Assembly: GCA_963746175.1 (NCBI GenBank)
Contig: CAVVAH010000008.1
Span: forward strand, 248,001-312,000
DNA: 64,000 nucleotides
Direction: 5' to 3'
From: CAVVAH01 sp963746175
GTDB taxonomy: Bacteria; Actinomycetota; Actinomycetes; JACCUZ01
Shown here: in pieces, positions 34,564 through 42,739 of the stretch
How positions within the stretch are numbered: position 1 is the first letter of the stretch
Layout: each line of letters begins with the position of its first letter
Position numbers and translations under genes: made by a program
The notes under the pieces: generated by a model
Seen by the model: the letters and a program-made list of their open reading frames with translations, nothing else
Databases searched by the model: none
Told to the model about the DNA's origin: nothing

Positions 34564-34637
34564 GATCGTTTGCGACGTGAATCACGCGACACGCCGAGGC
34601 AACCCCGCGTGTCGGGTGACTCAGGTCGCAAACGACC
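34564..34637. repeat. Intergenic hairpin element, copy 2
   Basis: Imperfect inverted repeat with arms of about 33 nt: the left arm starts GATCGTTTGCGAC and ends CGACACGCCG; the right arm ends GGTCGCAAACGACC. About five mismatches, loop about 8 nt. Same core and same outer arm (GATCGTTTGCGAC) as copy 3 at 57470. It lies between the small membrane-protein gene and ftsY, both on the minus strand, 149 bp upstream of the ftsY start. The 255-bp gap 34416-34670 holds nothing else recognisable. Confidence 0.78.
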
Positions 34638-34670
34638 TTGGGTGAGCGAGTGCGGGGCCGACTCGGTGGG

Positions 34671-34946
34671 TCAGCCGCGGCCGGCGGTGACGACCTTCTT
34701 CACCTGGCGCTCGACGCGCTCGAAGCGCGCCGACATCGCACGGGACTTCTCGGTGTTCGTCAGGACGCCAAGCGGCGGTGCCTCCCCGGGGTCGACCCGG
34801 TCGCGCAGGTCGACCACCTTCTCGGAGAGCCGCCCGGCACGCGGGACGGCACGCCCGCGGTAGGGGAAGGCGACGAAGCCGACGACGAGCAAGGCCACGA
34901 GTCCGAGGGCGAGGTGGGCGATCAGGAGGGTCTGCACTCCCTCCAC
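34671..34946 (-). CDS. Small membrane protein, unknown function
   Basis: 91 aa. One hydrophobic span near the N-terminus (I-A-H-L-A-L-G-L-V-A-L-L-V-V-G-F-V-A-F), then a charged helical domain rich in Arg/Glu (R-L-S-E-K-V-V-D-L-R-D-R-V-D and R-F-E-R-V-E-R-Q-V-K-K-V). No recognisable domain. The high coding quality and position between smc and ftsY make it a real gene, probably a lineage-specific anchored coiled-coil protein. Its upstream region is the palindrome-dense stretch behind smc. Confidence 0.65.
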   Translation of the reverse strand: MEGVQTLLIAHLALGLVALLVVGFVAFPYRGRAVPRAGRLSEKVVDLRDRVDPGEAPPLGVLTNTEKSRAMSARFERVERQVKKVVTAGRG

Positions 34947-35037
34947 GTTACCGGCGCAGCAGCACCGGAAACGTCACAGAGCGGTCCCAGGCGTGTTACG
35001 GGTGGGACAGGTGGGACTTGTGAGCGGTGATTCGAGC

Positions 35038-35065
35038 CTGACCCGCCGTCGTGGCGCCGGGTCAG
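35038..35065. repeat. CTGACCCG hairpin, copy A
   Basis: CTGACCCG at 35038-35045 pairs with CGGGTCAG at 35058-35065; the loop contains GTCGTGG. First member of the three-copy family in this gap and the most diverged in its loop. Confidence 0.6.
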
Positions 35066-35165
35066 ATCAACGGCGCCCGGAGGAGGGAGCAGGGGGCCGG
35101 CGCTGTCCCGGCGATCCCACCGTCCGCCATCTGGGATCCCGCGGCCGACAACAGGCAGGTGCCCT

Positions 35166-35210
35166 CCGCAACAGGTGGGTGGGCCTGTTGCGGGGAGCAC
35201 CCACCTGTTG
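35166..35210. repeat. Two mutually exclusive CAACAGG hairpins
   Basis: CCGCAACAGG (35166-35175) pairs perfectly with CCTGTTGCGG (35184-35193). The overlapping CAACAGGTGGGT (35169-35180) pairs perfectly with ACCCACCTGTTG (35199-35210). Both stems use the same CAACAGG, so only one can form at a time, as in an attenuator. A further CAACAGG lies at 35149. No uridine run follows either stem on the minus strand, so a classical terminator/antiterminator is not demonstrated. Confidence 0.55.
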
Positions 35211-35290
35211 GGGGGCGGCCGATCTCACCGGATGGACGGCGGCGAGCTGCGGCAGGCGGCCGGGCGACCGCCCTCCTCCGAAGCGGCCTT

Positions 35291-35326
35291 CGACCTGACC
35301 CGCACGCACGACGGCGGGTCAGGTCG
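35291..35326. repeat. CTGACCC hairpin, copy B (perfect 13-bp stem)
   Basis: CGACCTGACCCGC at 35291-35303 pairs perfectly with 35314-35326 across a 10-nt loop (ACGCACGACG). Shares the left arm and loop with copy C, 60 bp nearer smc. Confidence 0.7.
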
Positions 35327-35352
35327 GACGACATACGTCAGCCGCCCTTGAC

Positions 35353-35380
35353 CTGACCCGCACGCACGACGGTGGGTCAG
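35353..35380. repeat. CTGACCC hairpin, copy C, just behind smc
   Basis: CTGACCCGC pairs with GTGGGTCAG apart from one mismatch, with the same ACGCACGACG loop as copy B. It begins 7 bp beyond the smc stop codon, where a terminator would be expected. Copies B and C in tandem could be a double terminator lacking U-tracts. Confidence 0.65.
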
Positions 35381-35386
35381 TGACCG

Positions 35387-38300
35387 CTACGCGGGCTCGG
35401 CCTCGCGGAGCCGCTGGCCGATCACGGTGGTGATCCCGTCGCCCCGCATGGACACGCCGTACAGCGCGTCGGCGACCTCCATGGTGCGCTTCTGGTGGGT
35501 GATCACGATGAGCTGCGACGCCTCGCGCAGCTCCTCGAGCAGGGCGATCAACCGGCCCAGGTTGGTGTCGTCCAGGGCCGCCTCGACCTCGTCCATGACG
35601 TAGAACGGGCTCGGCCGGGCCTTGAAGATCGCCACCAGCAGGGCCACCGCGGTGAGCGAGCGCTCGCCGCCGGAGAGCAGCGAGAGCCGCTTGACCTTCT
35701 TGCCGGGCGGGCGGGCCTCCACCTCGATGCCGGTCGTGAGCATGTCGCCGGGCTCGGTGAGGACCAACCGGCCCTCGCCGCCCGGGAACAGCCGGGCGAA
35801 GACGCCCTCGAACTCCCGTGCGGTGTCGTGGAAGGCCGCGGTGAAGACCTGCTCCACACGCTCGTCGACCTCGCGGATGATGTCCATGAGGTCGCGCCGG
35901 GTGGCCTTGAGGTCCTCCAGCTGCTCGGCGAGGAACTGGTGCCGTTCCTCCAGCGCGGCGTACTCCTCGAGCGCCAGCGGGTTGACCCTGCCGAGCAGGG
36001 CGAGGGCCCGCTCGGCGGCGCGCAGCCGCTTCTCCTGCTCGGCCCGGACGTACGGCGTCGGGTCGGGCTCGACCTCGCGCTCCTCGTCGGGGGCGGGCGG
36101 CGACGGCGGCACCAGCTGGTGCGGGCCGTACTCCTCGACGAGTGCCTCCGGCTCGACGCCGAGGTCCTCGAGAGCCTTCTCCTGGAGCGCCTCGATGCGC
36201 AGCCGTTGCTCGGCGCGGGCCACCTCGTCGCGGTGCACGCTGTCGGTCAGCCGCTCGAGGTCGGCACCCAGCTCGCGCAGCCGGCCCCGCAGCGCACCCA
36301 TCTCGGCGTCGCGCTCCGCACGAGCCCGCTCCGCCGCCTCCCGGGCCTCGGCCGCACGGGACAGCGAGTGCTCGAGGTGCCCCAGCGCTGCCTGCGCGGC
36401 GAGCGCGACCTCCTGCGCGACGGCCGCCTCGCGAGCCCGCCGCTCGCGACGCGTCGCAGCACGCGCCCGGTTCTCGCGCTCCTGGGCGGCGGCGCGGGCC
36501 AGCTGGTCGGCCCGGCCGGACAGCGCCCGGACGCGCTCCTCCCCGGTACGTACCGCGAGTCGGGCGTCCATCTCGCCGTGCCGGGCGGCCCGCGCGGCCT
36601 CGTCGAGCTCGTCGCGGTGGCTGGTGTCCGGCTCGCCCTCCTCGGGCGCGGACAGGGCAGCCTCGTGCCGCTCCTCGAGCTCGGCCACGGCCGCCCGGTC
36701 CACCTCGAGCGCCTCGGCGGCCGCGGCGACCTGACGCTCCAGCCGCTCGGACTCGCCGCGGGCGGCGCGCGCCTGGGCGCCGAGCTGACCGAGCTGCTCG
36801 GCCACCGCGGACATGCGGGCGTCCGACTCGTGCAGCCGGTCGAGCGCGGCCTGGACGTCACGCGTGGTGACGGCCTGCTCGTCGACGGCGGCCTGCAGCT
36901 GGAAGCGCAGCCGGTCGAGCCGGTGACCGGCCTCGGTGAGCTGGCCGGCGGCCTCGTCGACCGCGGCCTGGACCTCGAGCAGGCTCGGCGCCGAGGCGGA
37001 CCCGCCGGCGGCGCTGTCGCGGCCCAGCACGTCTCCCTCGCGGGTCACCGCGACGAGCGAGGGCTCCTGCTCCACGACCCGCCGGGCGGCCGGCAGGTCG
37101 TCGACGACGACGACGCCGGCGAGCAGGCGGGTGACCGCGGAGCGCAGCGGCGGCGGCACCGAGACGACGTCGAGCGCCGGGCGGGCGCCGGCGGGCGCCG
37201 GTGCGGCTGCGTGATCGGCGTCGTCGTCCGGGGGGGCGGCGTCGACCAGCAGCCCGACCCGGCCTGCGTCGTCGTCCTTGAGCAGCCGGATCGCGGCCTC
37301 GGCCGCGCCGAGGTCGCTGACCACGACAGCGTCGGCTGCCGCGCCGAGCGCGGCGGCGACCGCGGTCTCGAAACCGTTCTCCACGCTGAGCAGGGCGGCC
37401 ACCGATCCCAGCACCCCGGAGAGCCGGTCGCTGGCGGCGAGCAGGGTGCCGACGCCGTCCTTGCGGGCCAGGCCCAGCTCCAGCGCATCCTTGCGGGCCT
37501 GCAGGGCGGCGCGCTCCCGTTCGGCGTCGCGCTCCTCCTGTCGCAGCCCGGTGACCTTGTCGTCGGCCGCGGCCAGCCGCAGCGCGGCCTCCTCGTGGTC
37601 GGAGTCCAGGTCCTCCTCGCCCGCGTCCAGACCGGCGACCTGCGTCTCCAGGCTGGTGAACTCCTGCTGCGCGACGCGCGCCCGCTCGGCGGCCTCGTCC
37701 AGCGCGGGGGTGAGCCGGCCGACCTCGGCCTCGCCCGCCTCGACCCGGCTCCGACGGGCCGCGACCTGTCCGGCCAGCCGGGCCAGACCCTCGCGACGGT
37801 CGGCGGCGGCACGAGCGGCGACGGCGACGCGCTTCTGCTCGGCGGCCAGCTCCTCCTCGGCCTGCTGCCGGGCGGCGACGGCTTCGGCGAGCCGGCCGCG
37901 GTCGCGGTCGACGCCGGCCTGGATCTGCCCCTCCTCGGCCCGGACCCGCTCGGCCTCGGCCTCGAGCTGGTCGGGGTCGCGCAGGCCGCCGGCCCGCTGG
38001 TCGTCCGCCGGGTCGTCGGGCGCTGCCAGGTGCCGGACCCGCTCGGCAGCCAGCGACCCGGTGCCGCGGAACCGCTCGCGCAGCGACGACAGGCGGTACC
38101 ACGTCTCCTGCGCCCGGGCCAGCGTCGGCGCCTCGGCGGCGTGCGACTGCTCGAGCAGGCTCTCGCGCTCGGACGCCTCGGCCAGCGCGGCCTCGACCTC
38201 GGCGCGGCGCTCGCGCAGGGCGGTCTCGTCGGCCACCTCGGCCTCGAGCGTGGCGGTCATCTGGACCAGGTCGTCGGCGAGGATGCGCAGCCGCGAGTCG

Positions 38301-38986
38301 CGCAGGTCGGACTGGATGACGGCGGCGCGGCGGGCCACCTCGGCCTGCCGGCCCAGCGGCTTGAGCTGACGGCGCAGCTCGACGGTGAGGTCCTGCACGC
38401 GGGTGAGGTTGGCCTGCATCGCGTCGAGCTTCCGCAGCGCCTTCTCCTTGCGCTTGCGGTGCTTGAGGACGCCGGCCGCCTCCTCGATGAAACCGCGGCG
38501 CTCCTCCGGCCCGGCCGACAGGACGGCATCGAGCTGGCCCTGGCCGACGATGACGTGCATCTCACGGCCGATGCCCGAGTCGGACAGCAGCTCCTGGACG
38601 TCGAGCAGCCGGCACGGCTGGCCGTTGATCGAGTACTCCGAGCCGCCGTTGCGGAACATGATCCGCGAGATGGTCACCTCGGCGTAGTCGATCGGCAGCG
38701 CGCCGTCGGTGTTGTCGATGGTGAGCGCGACCTCGGCGCGGCCGAGCGGAGCCCGGCCGGCGGCACCGTCCTTGCCGGCGCTGCCGGCGAAGATGACGTC
38801 CTCCATCTTGCCGCCCCGCAGCGACTTGGCGCCCTGCTCGCCCATCACCCAGGCGAGGGCGTCGACGACGTTGGACTTGCCGGAGCCGTTGGGGCCGACG
38901 ACCGCGGTGATGCCCGGCTCGAAGTGGAACGTGGTGGCCGAGGCGAAGGACTTGAACCCCTTGAGGGTGAGGCTCTTCAGGTGCAC
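35387..38986 (-). CDS. smc: Chromosome segregation protein SMC
   Basis: 1199 aa. Walker A (G-P-N-G-S-G-K-S-N-V) is at residues 31-40; the ABC signature (L-L-S-G-G-E-R-S-L-T-A) and Walker B (F-Y-V-M-D-E-V-E-A-A-L-D-D) are in the last 120 residues. Between them lie two long Arg/Glu/Ala-rich coiled coils and a hinge around residues 500-640, with the usual G-x-x-L-L and G-R-V-G-L-L-V-D blocks. Forms the condensin ring with ScpA/ScpB, which are not in this window. Typical length. Confidence 0.97.
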   Translation of the reverse strand: MHLKSLTLKGFKSFASATTFHFEPGITAVVGPNGSGKSNVVDALAWVMGEQGAKSLRGGKMEDVIFAGSAGKDGAAGRAPLGRAEVALTIDNTDGALPIDYAEVTISRIMFRNGGSEYSINGQPCRLLDVQELLSDSGIGREMHVIVGQGQLDAVLSAGPEERRGFIEEAAGVLKHRKRKEKALRKLDAMQANLTRVQDLTVELRRQLKPLGRQAEVARRAAVIQSDLRDSRLRILADDLVQMTATLEAEVADETALRERRAEVEAALAEASERESLLEQSHAAEAPTLARAQETWYRLSSLRERFRGTGSLAAERVRHLAAPDDPADDQRAGGLRDPDQLEAEAERVRAEEGQIQAGVDRDRGRLAEAVAARQQAEEELAAEQKRVAVAARAAADRREGLARLAGQVAARRSRVEAGEAEVGRLTPALDEAAERARVAQQEFTSLETQVAGLDAGEEDLDSDHEEAALRLAAADDKVTGLRQEERDAERERAALQARKDALELGLARKDGVGTLLAASDRLSGVLGSVAALLSVENGFETAVAAALGAAADAVVVSDLGAAEAAIRLLKDDDAGRVGLLVDAAPPDDDADHAAAPAPAGARPALDVVSVPPPLRSAVTRLLAGVVVVDDLPAARRVVEQEPSLVAVTREGDVLGRDSAAGGSASAPSLLEVQAAVDEAAGQLTEAGHRLDRLRFQLQAAVDEQAVTTRDVQAALDRLHESDARMSAVAEQLGQLGAQARAARGESERLERQVAAAAEALEVDRAAVAELEERHEAALSAPEEGEPDTSHRDELDEAARAARHGEMDARLAVRTGEERVRALSGRADQLARAAAQERENRARAATRRERRAREAAVAQEVALAAQAALGHLEHSLSRAAEAREAAERARAERDAEMGALRGRLRELGADLERLTDSVHRDEVARAEQRLRIEALQEKALEDLGVEPEALVEEYGPHQLVPPSPPAPDEEREVEPDPTPYVRAEQEKRLRAAERALALLGRVNPLALEEYAALEERHQFLAEQLEDLKATRRDLMDIIREVDERVEQVFTAAFHDTAREFEGVFARLFPGGEGRLVLTEPGDMLTTGIEVEARPPGKKVKRLSLLSGGERSLTAVALLVAIFKARPSPFYVMDEVEAALDDTNLGRLIALLEELREASQLIVITHQKRTMEVADALYGVSMRGDGITTVIGQRLREAEPA

Positions 38987-39159
38987 GAGCGGAACTCCTC
39001 GGCCCCGCGCACGGCCGGCCGCGCCAGAACGGGCGGACGGGGTACGTCGGGTGGTACGTCGGCGGGGAAGGCCGAGACAGAGCCTACCGGCCGCTCCCCG
39101 CGGGCGACGCCAGGCGGCGACGGCGCGCCGCCCGGGTTGTCCTCCTCCCGGGCATGGGT

Positions 39160-39187
39160 GAGGGGACGTCGCGGGCGACGTCCCCTC
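39160..39187 (-). terminator. Hairpin terminator behind the 64-aa gene
   Basis: Perfect 12-bp stem (GAGGGGACGTCG against CGACGTCCCCTC) with a 4-nt loop, 50 bp past the stop of the small gene at 39237. No U-tract, as is common in high-GC actinobacteria. The surrounding 250-bp gap (38987-39236) has no gene. Confidence 0.6.
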
Positions 39188-39236
39188 GGGTTCTGCGGTG
39201 TCGTGCGGTGCAGCCGCTGCTGCGGGGTGCTGCCTC

Positions 39237-39431
39237 TCAGGCGAGCGCGGGCTCCTTGACGTCGAGCGAGATCAGCGGCTCGTCGGTGACGCCGGCTGCG
39301 AGCCGGTCGTTCTCCGCGCGGAGCCGGAGAACCTCGGTCTCGAGGGTCCGTACTCGTTCCTGCAGACGCCGCATCTCCATGATCACGCGAGTGTCGGGGC
39401 CACCGACATGACCGATGAGAGCCTTCGCCAT
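39237..39431 (-). CDS. Small conserved actinobacterial coiled-coil protein
   Basis: 64 aa, opening M-A-K-A-L-I-G-H-V-G-G-P-D-T-R, then a heptad-patterned helix (M-E-M-R-R-L-Q-E-R-V-R-T-L-E-T-E-V-L-R-L-R-A-E-N-D-R-L). From memory, similar M-A-K-A-L-x-G-x-V-G-G-x-D-x-R small proteins occur beside smc in other actinobacteria, so it is probably conserved; function unknown. Flanked by a possible promoter (39553-39581) and a hairpin terminator, so it appears to be a single-gene unit. Confidence 0.8.
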   Translation of the reverse strand: MAKALIGHVGGPDTRVIMEMRRLQERVRTLETEVLRLRAENDRLAAGVTDEPLISLDVKEPALA

Positions 39432-39552
39432 GCGGGTTCCTCCACCTGCGTCCGGCCCGCCTCGTTGCGGGACGTCTGGGTCGTTCCGGCCTGCCTCGCA
39501 CGCACCGGCTGGGTCTTGTCACCGGGCGGGGCGGCGTGGGGGCTCGAAATCC

Positions 39553-39581
39553 AGGGTGACACCCGACCTCGGCAGGGTCAA
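39553..39581 (-). promoter_or_regulatory. Possible promoter for the 64-aa coiled-coil gene
   Basis: On the minus strand TTGACC (39581-39576) is followed after 17 nt by CACCCT (39558-39553). The -35 box is good, the -10 box poor. It lies about 120 bp upstream of the start at 39431, in a 294-bp gap (39432-39725) that otherwise shows only small GTCAC/GTGAC repeats. Confidence 0.3.
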
Positions 39582-39725
39582 GAGGTCACAGGGAGGTGAC
39601 AGCGGTCCGGTAGCCCGATCGGGTGGATCGCCACGGGGACACCGACCGGTTCGCGGCGAAGTCTTTGCGAAAGCGCAGGTCAGCAGCCCCGTCGCGGTCG
39701 CTCGCGACGGCTGGGTACTGGTGGG

Positions 39726-40634
39726 TCAGGAGTGCCAGCCGAGGTGGCAGACGGCCTCGAACGCGGCCGCGTCCCGGTCTGCGACGGGCGGGTTCACGGC
39801 GCGCTGCTCGCCGCCCGGCGGTCCCAGCCAGACGAGGAACGCGTACGGCTTCTTGACCTCCCCGACGGCATGGCCGTCGCAGCGCGACTGCCGCAGCCGG
39901 ACCGGGATGTCGGCCCGCCGGGCCGCCGGGGTGAGGTGGGCGAGCGGGCTGGCCGACGGGTCCCCCGGCAGCAGGTCGAAGATCACCGTGCCGGCCAGCT
40001 GCGTGACGTCGTACGGGGTGTCCGCCGTGAGCCGCGCGTGCAGGATGCCGTGCAGGACCGTGGCGTCGCCGCTCCCCGACCGGCGCCACGGGCCGAAGGA
40101 CAACGCGACCGCACGGGTCAGCCGCTGCGTCAGGCACGTCGAGGTCGCGATGCCGCGCACCAGGTTGCGCGGGTCGGTCGGCGTCAGCTCGACGGTGTAC
40201 GACGTGGGGTCGGACACCCGGCGGACCTGGACGACGACCGTCGGCTCACCGACCTGGACGTCACCCGTGTCCGGGCAGGTCACCTCGCCGTACGGCGTGG
40301 GCAGGTTGACCGCCTGGCCCGGCGGCAGCGGCTCGTCCTTCGCCTGCGGCCCGCCGCCGGAGTAGCCCGGGACGCGCAGGTCGATGGTCTGGATCTCGAC
40401 CGGGACCTTCGCGTGGTTGGTGATGCCCACCTCCACCCGCTGGAGGACCTCGTCGCGCCGCAGCTGGACCAGCTCGGCGGACAGCTCCGGCGCCGACCTC
40501 GGCGGCGGCTGCGGGGCGGGGTCGCTGCCACCGCAACCCGTCACGAGCAGTGCGAGCGCGCACCCGGTCGCGACGCGACCGGCCCAGGTCGCTGCTCGTC
40601 CGCCCCGCACGACCACGAGGGTAGATCGGCTCAC
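39726..40634 (-). CDS. Lipoprotein of unknown function
   Basis: 302 aa from a GTG overlapping the upstream gene's stop (GTGA). Signal peptide with lipobox L-L-V-T-G-C near residue 32, so membrane-anchored outside the cell. The mature part is beta-rich with conserved-looking C-P-D-T-G, C-L-T-Q-R-L-T-R and C-D-G-H-A-V-G-E-V-K-K-P-Y segments; four Cys could form disulfides. No domain recognised. It forms a two-gene unit with the membrane-anchored protein upstream, suggesting a joint surface function. Confidence 0.75.
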   Translation of the reverse strand: MSRSTLVVVRGGRAATWAGRVATGCALALLVTGCGGSDPAPQPPPRSAPELSAELVQLRRDEVLQRVEVGITNHAKVPVEIQTIDLRVPGYSGGGPQAKDEPLPPGQAVNLPTPYGEVTCPDTGDVQVGEPTVVVQVRRVSDPTSYTVELTPTDPRNLVRGIATSTCLTQRLTRAVALSFGPWRRSGSGDATVLHGILHARLTADTPYDVTQLAGTVIFDLLPGDPSASPLAHLTPAARRADIPVRLRQSRCDGHAVGEVKKPYAFLVWLGPPGGEQRAVNPPVADRDAAAFEAVCHLGWHS

Positions 40635-41836
40635 CCGCACACGCAGACGAGCCGGGAGTCGGCGGGGAAGCTGGTCGCGGGACGCAGCGGCACCGCGATG
40701 TTGGGTGCGTCCGGGTCCCACACCACCGCGCGGGGGTCGCCACCGCGATCCGGGTCGCGGAGCAGGTAGACCGAGCCGCCCGCGCCGTCGACGAGCCCGG
40801 CGGCCAGCCGCACCCGGTCGGTGCCCTGGACGAGCAGGGCGTTGTCGCCGCCGGGCACCAGCCGCGCGAGGGCCACGTCGTCCGGCGTGTCGGCGTCGCC
40901 GAGCCGGTGGACCGGCACCAGCGCCTCGTGGGTGCGCCCGGCCGCGGCCCCCTGGACGAAGGTCCAGCCCGTCGGCGGCGCGACGACCCGGGACAGCGCG
41001 GCGTCGCGGGAGACGCTGACCACGTCGAGCCGGCAGGACGGGCCGGGGCAGTCCGCGCCGAGAATGAGCAGCCAGTCGTCGGCCAGGGACAAGAGCTCGC
41101 CATGGTTGCCGAGGTCGCGGACCCGCTCCCGGGTGCCGGACTCGACGAGCAGCCGCGGGTAGGCCAGTGCGTAGCGGGTCAACCCCCCGGGCGCGGGGCG
41201 GGTCATGACGAGTGCCCCGACGCCGGCACCGCCCAGCAGGCCCCGAGCCGTCCACCGCCCGGGCCGGAAGCCCGGGAAGGGCGCGGGGTCGGTGGTGCCG
41301 CCGGTCGACACCTCCACCTCCTGCAGCGCCCCGTCGCGCACGACGAGCGCACGAGCGGCCGAGTACCCGGCGGCGAGGACGGCATCGGCCGGAGCCAGGT
41401 CGCGCCACCGGGCGCGCGCGGGGTCGGCGCGGAACAGCGACCCGTCGTGCACGCCCACCACCGGTCCAGGCTGTGCGGACGCCGTCGCCGCCTCGGTGCC
41501 GCCGGGCAGGACCGGGACCAGCGGGGCGTCCGCGGGCAGGCCGGCCGGGAGCCGGCTACCGGCGCGGTCCGGGCCTCGCGCGTCCATGATCAGCAGGTCA
41601 CCGACCCGGGCCACCAGGCGCGGGCCGGTCACCGTGCCGGGCGTCGTCGTCGAGCCCGACGGCGTCGGCTCGGGCGGTGCCGGCTCGTCCGACGACAGGA
41701 GACCGGACCGGGAGAGCGCGACGACCACGACCACCGCACCGACCGCCACGCCGGCGCGGCGGAGCCGGCTGGGAGGGGATCCCGAGGCGTCGTCGGAGCC
41801 CTGCCCGACGACGTCGTCCGGCTGGTCCGGCGGCAT
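40631..41836 (-). CDS. Membrane-anchored extracytoplasmic protein, unknown function
   Basis: 401 aa from the ATG at 41836 (an earlier one at 41866 is possible). A single membrane anchor (A-G-V-A-V-G-A-V-V-V-V-V-A-L) at about residues 30-43, then a Pro/Thr-rich linker and an exported domain with repeated short W/L-rich strands that looks like a beta-propeller-type fold (e.g. V-G-D-L-L-I-M-D-A-R-G, V-G-V-H-D-G-S-L-F-R, L-S-L-A-D-D-W-L-L-I-L-G). The propeller idea is an impression only. Coupled to the lipoprotein gene downstream. Confidence 0.72.
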   Translation of the reverse strand: MPPDQPDDVVGQGSDDASGSPPSRLRRAGVAVGAVVVVVALSRSGLLSSDEPAPPEPTPSGSTTTPGTVTGPRLVARVGDLLIMDARGPDRAGSRLPAGLPADAPLVPVLPGGTEAATASAQPGPVVGVHDGSLFRADPARARWRDLAPADAVLAAGYSAARALVVRDGALQEVEVSTGGTTDPAPFPGFRPGRWTARGLLGGAGVGALVMTRPAPGGLTRYALAYPRLLVESGTRERVRDLGNHGELLSLADDWLLILGADCPGPSCRLDVVSVSRDAALSRVVAPPTGWTFVQGAAAGRTHEALVPVHRLGDADTPDDVALARLVPGGDNALLVQGTDRVRLAAGLVDGAGGSVYLLRDPDRGGDPRAVVWDPDAPNIAVPLRPATSFPADSRLVCVCG

Positions 41837-41881
41837 GCTGCGCAGTATCGCGGGTCGGCCCGACACCGCGGGCTCTTCAGG

Positions 41882-42739
41882 TCACCAGTGCGCGTGACGG
41901 GGCGTCCGCTGGCAGCGAGGGCAGCGGAACGACGAGCGGTTCATGAAGTGCTCGCGGACCACCAGAGCGCCGCAGCGGTCGCACGGCTCACCGGTGCGGC
42001 CGTAGACCCGCAGCCGGCGGTCGAACCAGCCGCTCTCGCCGTTGACGTTGACGTACAGCGAGTCGAACGACGTACCGCCCTCGGCCAGGGCGGCCACCAT
42101 CACGCTGCGCGCGGCGGCCAGCACCTCGCGGGCCTTCGCCCGGGGCAGCGAGTCGGTCGCTCGGGCCCAGTGCAGCCGGGCCCGCCACAGGGCCTCGTCG
42201 GCGTAGATGTTGCCGATGCCGGAGGCCAGCGTCTGGTCGAGCAGGGCGCGCTTGATCCCGGTACGCCGGCGGCGCAGCGCGGTGACCCAGGCCGCCTCGT
42301 CGAAGGCCGGGTCGAGCGGGTCGCGGCCGATGTGGGCCACCGGCACCGGTACGCCGTCGACCAGGTCGACCAGCGCGAGGCCGCCGAAGGTCCGCTGGTC
42401 GACGAACCGCAGCTCCGGGCCGCCGTCGGTGAACGTCAGCCGGACCCGCAGGTGCGCCTCGTCCGGCGCGGCCGCCTCCTGGACCAGGAGCTGGCCACTC
42501 ATGCCGAGGTGGGCGAGGACCGCGTCGTGGTGGCCGTCGAGCGGCAGCCACAGGTACTTGCCGCGGCGGCTGGCGCCGGTGATGGTCCGTCCGGCGAGGC
42601 GGGCGGCGAAGTCGGCACCGCCGGCGACGTGCCGCCGTACGGCGCGCGGGTGGTGGACACCGACGGTGGAGATCGTGCGGCCGGCGACCCAGCGCTCGAC
42701 CCCGCGGCGGACGACCTCGACCTCGGGCAGCTCCGGCAC
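41882..42739 (-). CDS. mutM: Formamidopyrimidine-DNA glycosylase MutM (Fpg)
   Basis: 285 aa from a GTG whose G is shared with the rnc stop (TAGTG). Mature N-terminus P-E-L-P-E-V: Pro2 is the Schiff-base nucleophile and Glu3 the catalytic acid. Lys in R-G-K-Y-L and the H2TH helices are present. The C-terminal zinc finger C-D-R-C...C-P-R-C-Q is complete. Removes 8-oxoguanine and ring-opened purines. The rpmF-rnc-mutM order is standard for actinobacteria. Confidence 0.96.
   Translation of the reverse strand: MPELPEVEVVRRGVERWVAGRTISTVGVHHPRAVRRHVAGGADFAARLAGRTITGASRRGKYLWLPLDGHHDAVLAHLGMSGQLLVQEAAAPDEAHLRVRLTFTDGGPELRFVDQRTFGGLALVDLVDGVPVPVAHIGRDPLDPAFDEAAWVTALRRRRTGIKRALLDQTLASGIGNIYADEALWRARLHWARATDSLPRAKAREVLAAARSVMVAALAEGGTSFDSLYVNVNGESGWFDRRLRVYGRTGEPCDRCGALVVREHFMNRSSFRCPRCQRTPRHAHW

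Larger units (their letters stand above)
34947..35386. other. 440-bp palindrome-dense gap between smc and the small membrane protein gene
   Basis: No convincing ORF. At least five stem-loops are packed here: a three-member CTGACCC family (35038, 35291, 35353), GATCCCA/TGGGATC (35113-35138) and two overlapping CAACAGG hairpins (35166-35210). As both flanking genes read leftward, the whole stretch would be transcribed as smc 3' region or as leader of the small gene. Confidence 0.7.

Noticed and set aside
35038..35380. CRISPR-like array in the repeated palindromes behind smc
   Set aside because: Repeats are unequal, irregularly spaced, palindromic hairpins without uniform spacers, and no cas genes are present.
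35495..39259. Long open frame antisense to smc
   Set aside because: A GC-rich shadow: Leu/Gly/Asp/Arg-rich with no domain, caused by third-position GC of smc.
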